DNA of 8,727 nt, from NCBI GenBank assembly GCA_004357015.1, contig SMXE01000092.1:1-8727 (forward strand), written 5' to 3'. The position numbers and the translations under genes were made by a program. Below are positions 5,550 through 8,727 of the stretch, piece by piece; within the stretch, counting starts at the first letter, position 1, and each line of letters opens with the position of its first letter. Under the pieces are notes generated by a model. That model saw nothing but the letters and a program-made list of their open reading frames with translations. It had not been told where the DNA came from and did no database searches. Origin of the DNA: Caldithrix sp. Its GTDB lineage: Bacteria; Zhuqueibacterota; Zhuqueibacteria; Oceanimicrobiales; Oceanimicrobiaceae.

Positions 5550-6347
5550 TTGATTTCTAAAAGCCAAACAAAATACCTTTCCTCTTTGAAGGAAAAGAAA
5601 TACCGTGATCGAGAAGGGAAATTTCTCGTGGAGGGACTTCTCCTGTGCGAGGAATTGGTCGCTTCGGCAACCTACCGGAAACTTATCGAAAGCCTTGTCT
5701 TCTCGCCAACGGAAGCTTCATCCGAACGCGCCCGCAAACTCATTGCTGACTGGACAGCGCGCGGCCTGACCGTGAAAGAAATCGACGCAGTGGGGCTCAA
5801 GCGCCTTTCTGACACCGTAACCCCACAGGGCCTGATCGCCGTTGTGAGAAAGGCAGCCGTCGACTTCGGTGATTTGCTCGCCGCCGCGCCTTACTGTTTG
5901 CTGATTTTGGATGGTGTCACGGATCCTGGCAACTTGGGCACCATCCTGAGAACCGCCAACTGGTTTGGCGCCGATGCCGTCTTGCTAAGTGCGAATTCCG
6001 TTGAATGGACGAATCCAAAAGTCGTTCGTTCGAGCATGGGGGCGGTTTTCCACATCCCGGTGGTCTCCGGCCTGCCACTCGCTGAAACGCTATCCGAATT
6101 GGCAAACCGTGGCTACTCTCTGTTTGCAGCGGAAGCGGGGGGAGACACACCTTTTATGGCGGCGACATTCGGCAAGAAAAACGCCCTCATTTTCGGTGGC
6201 GAGACCTCTGGAATAAGTCAGGAAGTGAGTCCGTTCGTCACGACAAAGCTCCGAATTCCAGGGCAAGGGAAGTGCGACTCTCTGAACGTCGCGGTAGCTG
6301 CCGGCATCATCCTTTCCGAAGTTTTCAGGAGGAAATCGACGAGTTGA
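5550..6347 (+). CDS. SpoU/TrmH-family RNA 2'-O-methyltransferase
   Basis: A 265-residue cytosolic enzyme that transfers a methyl group from S-adenosylmethionine to a ribose 2'-OH, most likely in 23S rRNA or tRNA; the exact target cannot be read from the sequence. Residues 1-105 form the L30e-like substrate-binding domain, with the typical KYRDREGKFLVEG (17-29). Residues about 115-260 are the trefoil-knotted SpoU domain. Motif 1 is DPGNLGTILRTANWFG (125-140, Asn128 and Arg134), motif 2 is NALIFGGETSGIS (211-223), and motif 3 is RIPGQGKCDSLNVAVAAGIILSE (235-257) with Asn246. Motif 2 reads GGE where many relatives have GNE or GSE. The start is TTG at 5550, chosen because MISKSQTKYL matches the usual N-terminus and no ATG lies nearby in frame; the AGG ten bases upstream is weak. 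The stop overlaps the next gene's start. Confidence 0.92.
   Translation: MISKSQTKYLSSLKEKKYRDREGKFLVEGLLLCEELVASATYRKLIESLVFSPTEASSERARKLIADWTARGLTVKEIDAVGLKRLSDTVTPQGLIAVVRKAAVDFGDLLAAAPYCLLILDGVTDPGNLGTILRTANWFGADAVLLSANSVEWTNPKVVRSSMGAVFHIPVVSGLPLAETLSELANRGYSLFAAEAGGDTPFMAATFGKKNALIFGGETSGISQEVSPFVTTKLRIPGQGKCDSLNVAVAAGIILSEVFRRKSTS
6327..6332 (+). promoter_or_regulatory. Shine-Dalgarno sequence deciding the CPBP protease start
   Basis: AGGAGG within the last codons of the methyltransferase gene, 11 bases before TTG 6344. The spacing is long but the match is strong, and it supports the TTG over a start far inside the methyltransferase gene. Confidence 0.55.
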
Positions 6348-7135
6348 CTATCCCACCGGAATCAGAACTCCCGCGCCATCCGGAGATCAGGCGCATCCTA
6401 CTGCTCATCTTCGGCAGTTTTTTCTTATCGGCAATGGTGGTTTACCTCGCCTCACTCTATGCCAGAAGCCTGCAAATGGTAGCGGGCGAATTCTTTCTGG
6501 TGCTGCCATCTCTGCTATACCTGCGTGCCAAAACGTATGACTCCAGGACCGTATTGCGTTTATGGCCGGCTAACTTCAAGGTTCTGGCGGCCAGCGCTGT
6601 GATGGCTGTCGCGGCGCCATTCCTGTTGGATGAGTTCGACCGCATCGTGCAAACGTTCATCGAGATGCCAGCAGAGTACGAGGCCATGCTTCTGGAGATG
6701 TTTCGCGCACAAACCCTTTTCGATTGGGTCATGCTATTTCTTGGGACTGTACTGCTCGCTGCTGTTGTCGAGGAGATGCTGTTCCGCGGCATGCTGCAAC
6801 AAGCCCTGGAACGCAAATTTGACCCACCATTTGCCATCTTTATCTCTGCCATGATTTTTGCAATGATCCATCCGAGCCCCTGGCTGCTTCAGGTCCTGGT
6901 GATCGGACTCTTGTTCGGATATTGTGCCTGGCGTAGCGGCAGTATCGTGCCGGGGTTGGTCATCCACGCATTCAACAATGCTTTCGCGCTATTTTTCACA
7001 AATATCGACACTGAGCAACTGTCCTGGTACAGTTGGAACGGCCATGTACACCCAACGATTGTGGCAGTGGCAGCGTGTCTCACATTTTACGGCCTGAAGT
7101 GGTTCAATAATCTGACCAGGCCACCGCAATCCTGA
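6344..7135 (+). CDS. CPBP-family intramembrane metalloprotease
   Basis: A 263-residue integral membrane protein with about eight hydrophobic segments. It carries the three CPBP (CAAX protease / bacteriocin-processing, Abi) motifs: EEMLFRG (Glu143, Glu144, Arg148), FAMIH (Phe172, His176) and HAFNN (His208, Asn212). These residues make up the metal-dependent intramembrane active site of the Rce1-type fold, so catalysis is likely intact. Substrates of bacterial members are mostly unknown; roles in peptide maturation, self-immunity and membrane stress are described for relatives, and none is indicated here. The start is TTG 6344, whose last two bases and the next A form the TGA stop of the methyltransferase (TTGA overlap), so translation is probably coupled. 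The frame is open further upstream to 6272, but that part would lie wholly in the methyltransferase gene. No clear terminator follows, only a T run (7187-7194) without a stem. Confidence 0.88.
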   Translation: MTIPPESELPRHPEIRRILLLIFGSFFLSAMVVYLASLYARSLQMVAGEFFLVLPSLLYLRAKTYDSRTVLRLWPANFKVLAASAVMAVAAPFLLDEFDRIVQTFIEMPAEYEAMLLEMFRAQTLFDWVMLFLGTVLLAAVVEEMLFRGMLQQALERKFDPPFAIFISAMIFAMIHPSPWLLQVLVIGLLFGYCAWRSGSIVPGLVIHAFNNAFALFFTNIDTEQLSWYSWNGHVHPTIVAVAACLTFYGLKWFNNLTRPPQS

Positions 7136-7163
7136 TCTCGTCCTCACCATATCTATTTTATTT

Positions 7164-7184
7164 TGTTAAACTTATCCTGTTAAA
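7164..7184 (+). repeat. Short direct repeat TGTTAAA
   Basis: TGTTAAA occurs at 7164-7170 and again at 7178-7184, a period of 14 bases, in the gap between the protease and response-regulator genes. It could be a pair of half-sites for a regulator or a chance event in A/T-rich sequence. Confidence 0.3.
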
Positions 7185-7220
7185 ACTTTTTTTTGCAAAC
7201 TCCTTTCCGCAAAAGCGTGA

Positions 7221-7266
7221 AGTTGCCCATACTAATAGTGTGATTGTTTGAGCATCCTTGGCAACT
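7221..7266 (+). promoter_or_regulatory. Nested inverted repeat upstream of the response regulator
   Basis: AGTTGCC (7221-7227) is perfectly repeated in inverted form as GGCAACT (7260-7266). Directly inside its left arm is a second hairpin, CATACT (7228-7233) with AGTGTG (7237-7242) around AAT, with one T-G pair. If transcribed, the two stems could stack into 13 pairs with a 17-base bulge on the 3' side. The element ends 25 bases before the ATG at 7292. It may be a structured leader or an operator; I do not recognise it as a known RNA family. Confidence 0.4.
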
Positions 7267-7291
7267 GCACCTTTGGTCAACGTTTATTTCA

Positions 7292-7669
7292 ATGAAAAAA
7301 GTTCTGATTCTGAATGCAGAATTAGGGACCCAAATGCAAATATATTTGGCCCTCTGCGATGTTTATAAGGTTGAAATTGCTGAGAATATCGAATCAGTGA
7401 TGTACTACCTGCGGAAATCGAAGCCCGAGATTCTCGTGCTCGATTATGATCTGGCGGACTTACAGTCCAACGGTAAGACCGGCGCAGACATCGCAAGAAA
7501 GGTGAAGAAAAAATACAACGATCTCAAAATCATGATGGTGATGAACAGCGAAGACAAAAGGCTTGAAGATAGGGTGCAGGAACATGGGGCAGACGGCGTC
7601 CTGTACAAACCGATCAAGAATAGGCACTTAATTTCCAATCTTAGGAGATTAGCAACAACGGTTGTTTAG
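7292..7669 (+). CDS. Single-domain response regulator with atypical receiver
   Basis: A 125-residue protein consisting only of a receiver (CheY-like) domain. The phosphoacceptor is probably Asp51 in ILVLDYDL (Asp53 is nearby), and the conserved lysine is Lys106 in LYKPI. The usual acidic pair after the first strand is missing: VLILNAELG has Asn8 and Ala9 where VDD is expected, keeping only Glu10. The strand-4 Thr/Ser is also replaced or shifted (MVMNSED). These changes should weaken Mg2+ binding and phosphorylation, so it may be a pseudo-receiver or may use partners differently. No output domain and no histidine kinase is encoded nearby. ATG 7292 starts the normal MKKVLIL; a frame extension to 7244 has no support. 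No Shine-Dalgarno sequence is visible. A strong terminator follows. Confidence 0.88.
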   Translation: MKKVLILNAELGTQMQIYLALCDVYKVEIAENIESVMYYLRKSKPEILVLDYDLADLQSNGKTGADIARKVKKKYNDLKIMMVMNSEDKRLEDRVQEHGADGVLYKPIKNRHLISNLRRLATTVV

Positions 7670-7729
7670 AGTGGTTCCTTAATCCTACTCAACTTTGACG
7701 GACAGCTTTGTAACGCGGGATTAGGGGGA

Positions 7730-7767
7730 GGCCAGTATCGCCATGCGATGCTGGCCATTTCTTTTTT
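7730..7767 (+). terminator. Intrinsic terminator of the response regulator gene
   Basis: GGCCAGTATCG (7730-7740) pairs with CGATGCTGGCC (7746-7756) around loop CCATG, giving 11 pairs with one G-T, followed by ATTTCTTTTTT. The T tract overlaps the stop codon of the convergent patatin gene (7766-7768). In the opposite direction the stem is not followed by T, so it mainly serves the plus strand. Confidence 0.88.
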
Positions 7768-8727
7768 AAGCCTCCACCTCCGCGTCTTCCCTGAACGTGA
7801 GTCCATGTTTTTCAAAAAGTTTCTTGTAGACAGCGAAGTTCGACTTTATTTGGTTACGCACGGTCTCGTAACCGTATTGTAGAATTGATTTCCGGGAATC
7901 GTATTCCATTACGCCGCGCAGAAAAAGAAAACCATCCGATGCATCGGGCTGGATGACGAGATAGTCAAGCTCCGGGTGTTCTTGCCTGAATCGCTCAAAA
8001 CCCAGTTCAAATCGTGCTTTGGTTTCAATACGCCGCGCCTGCTCGCTGACAGCACCCAACCCCTTTTCCGCTAGCCGGCCGCACCTGCCGTCGAAAGTCG
8101 GAATGCAATTTTTGCTCCGGTCATTGAAAATTGGCACCGTTGGGTTAATGATGATGATCAGTTTGGCTCCGTTCCTGATAGCGATGTCCATGTGCGAAAC
8201 CTGTGCCGTGGCGCCGTCGATATAGTCCTGCCCGTTGATTCTAAACGGCCGGAAGAAAAGCGGAATGGCTGCGGACGCGGCCACGGCCTTAGAGATAGGG
8301 ACGGTGTCGTCATCATCCCCGAAAACCCAGCGCTCGCCAGTGTCAAGGTTGGTAGCCGGAATGTAAAGTTTTTTTGCGAGATTCCGGAAGTCGTTAGTTT
8401 TGCCTTCCGGGTAAAGAACCCCGGCGACAAACTTATCAAGATTGTTCAAGGAAAAGACGCCCGGCGGGATAAATTCCTGCATAATCGAAATCAAGTCCAT
8501 CAACGTGGCATGGCGCCGGTTGACCCAACCATAGCGAATCAGGCTCGGCAGGCGCCGGAACAGCGGCGCGACGGAGCGGAAGAAATCCGCAACTGGTAAA
8601 CTATAAATATTCTTACGTTTGAAATTGACCGGTGAGTCCCTGTTTAACCGGATGTCATCAGAAAGCTCATGCGGCGTGTAGCCGTTTGCCAGCAGAGCCG
8701 CGATGATGGCGCCAGCGCTGATACCGA
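7766..8727 (-). CDS. Patatin-like phospholipase, C-terminal 319 residues (5' end beyond window)
   Basis: The frame is open to the right edge, so the N-terminus is missing; the TTG/ATG near 8503 is internal and not the start. The visible protein begins GISAGAIIAALLANGYTPHEL: GISAG is the GxSxG nucleophile elbow, with Ser at visible residue 3 (codon 8717-8719). The partner aspartate of the Ser-Asp dyad is in YIDGATAQVSHMD (codon 8216-8218, visible residue 170). SKAVAASAAIPLFFRPF just before it is the typical patatin stretch that precedes the DG(A/G) motif. The family hydrolyses acyl esters of phospholipids and other lipids, in the RssA-like bacterial branch. The only strongly hydrophobic stretch in the visible part is the strand KLIIIIN, so the protein is probably soluble or peripheral. 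About 145 residues follow the Asp motif, including two cysteines in NCIPTFDGRCG. The missing part should hold the glycine-rich oxyanion loop. The gene is convergent with the response regulator. Confidence 0.9.
   Translation of the reverse strand, partial: GISAGAIIAALLANGYTPHELSDDIRLNRDSPVNFKRKNIYSLPVADFFRSVAPLFRRLPSLIRYGWVNRRHATLMDLISIMQEFIPPGVFSLNNLDKFVAGVLYPEGKTNDFRNLAKKLYIPATNLDTGERWVFGDDDDTVPISKAVAASAAIPLFFRPFRINGQDYIDGATAQVSHMDIAIRNGAKLIIIINPTVPIFNDRSKNCIPTFDGRCGRLAEKGLGAVSEQARRIETKARFELGFERFRQEHPELDYLVIQPDASDGFLFLRGVMEYDSRKSILQYGYETVRNQIKSNFAVYKKLFEKHGLTFREDAEVEA

Noticed and set aside
7136..7200. Terminator after the CPBP protease
   Set aside because: There is a run of eight T at 7187-7194, but no stem of more than a few bases precedes it.
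7244..7291. N-terminal extension of the response regulator from 7244
   Set aside because: The extra 16 residues match no receiver N-terminus and would overlap the nested inverted repeat; ATG 7292 begins the canonical first strand.
7766..8503. Patatin gene starting at 8503
   Set aside because: The frame stays open to the window edge and the upstream part encodes the GISAG nucleophile motif, so 8503 is an internal codon.
1..8727. Mobile element, CRISPR array, phage or defence system
   Set aside because: No transposase, integrase, spaced repeats or defence-type domains were seen. The CPBP protease and patatin can occur in immunity or defence settings, but here they lie among housekeeping genes, with no nucleotidyltransferase, sensor or other defence partner.

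Overview
The window is about half G+C and reads as an ordinary bacterial chromosome: metabolic, envelope and housekeeping genes, one tRNA, and no insertion sequence, phage gene, CRISPR array or toxin-antitoxin pair. Several genes have good Shine-Dalgarno sequences, promoters resemble the -35/-10 boxes of the primary sigma factor, and an outer-membrane-type DUF5916 protein is present. Together these suggest a Gram-negative, didermic bacterium, possibly from the FCB neighbourhood (Calditrichota, KSB1 or Zixibacteria-like). This placement is inferred from gene types only and is not firm.

Left part (1-2009): the first codons of a small membrane protein resembling SpmA (nucleoside-recognition family) leave on the minus strand. 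It is divergent from a complete delta-1-pyrroline-5-carboxylate dehydrogenase gene (305-1852, final step of proline to glutamate). The 230-base gap between them holds a plausible promoter and a small leader hairpin. A 14-bp inverted repeat downstream serves as a probable bidirectional terminator between this gene and the convergent DUF5916 gene.

Middle (2010-4862): a 745-residue secreted or outer-membrane protein (signal peptide, CBM9-like domain, DUF5916 barrel) on the minus strand is divergent from a short two-helix membrane protein on the plus strand. The small gene has a near-consensus promoter almost on top of its start codon. A tRNA-Asp(GTC) gene begins 13 bases after its stop, and a strong intrinsic terminator follows, so the two are probably one transcript.

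Right part (4863-8727): a probable three-gene operon encodes a PTS IIA protein of the PtsN type, a SpoU/TrmH-family RNA 2'-O-methyltransferase and a CPBP intramembrane protease. The last two are coupled by a TTGA stop/start overlap. A single-domain response regulator with a degraded acidic pocket follows, with structured DNA upstream and a strong terminator downstream. Convergent to it is a patatin-like phospholipase that runs off the right edge.

I see no clearly new multi-gene system. The points most worth a second look are the nested inverted repeat before the receiver gene and that receiver's missing acidic residues, the mRNA-tRNA dicistron with an almost leaderless small membrane protein, and a six-codon leader ORF overlapping the PtsN start.
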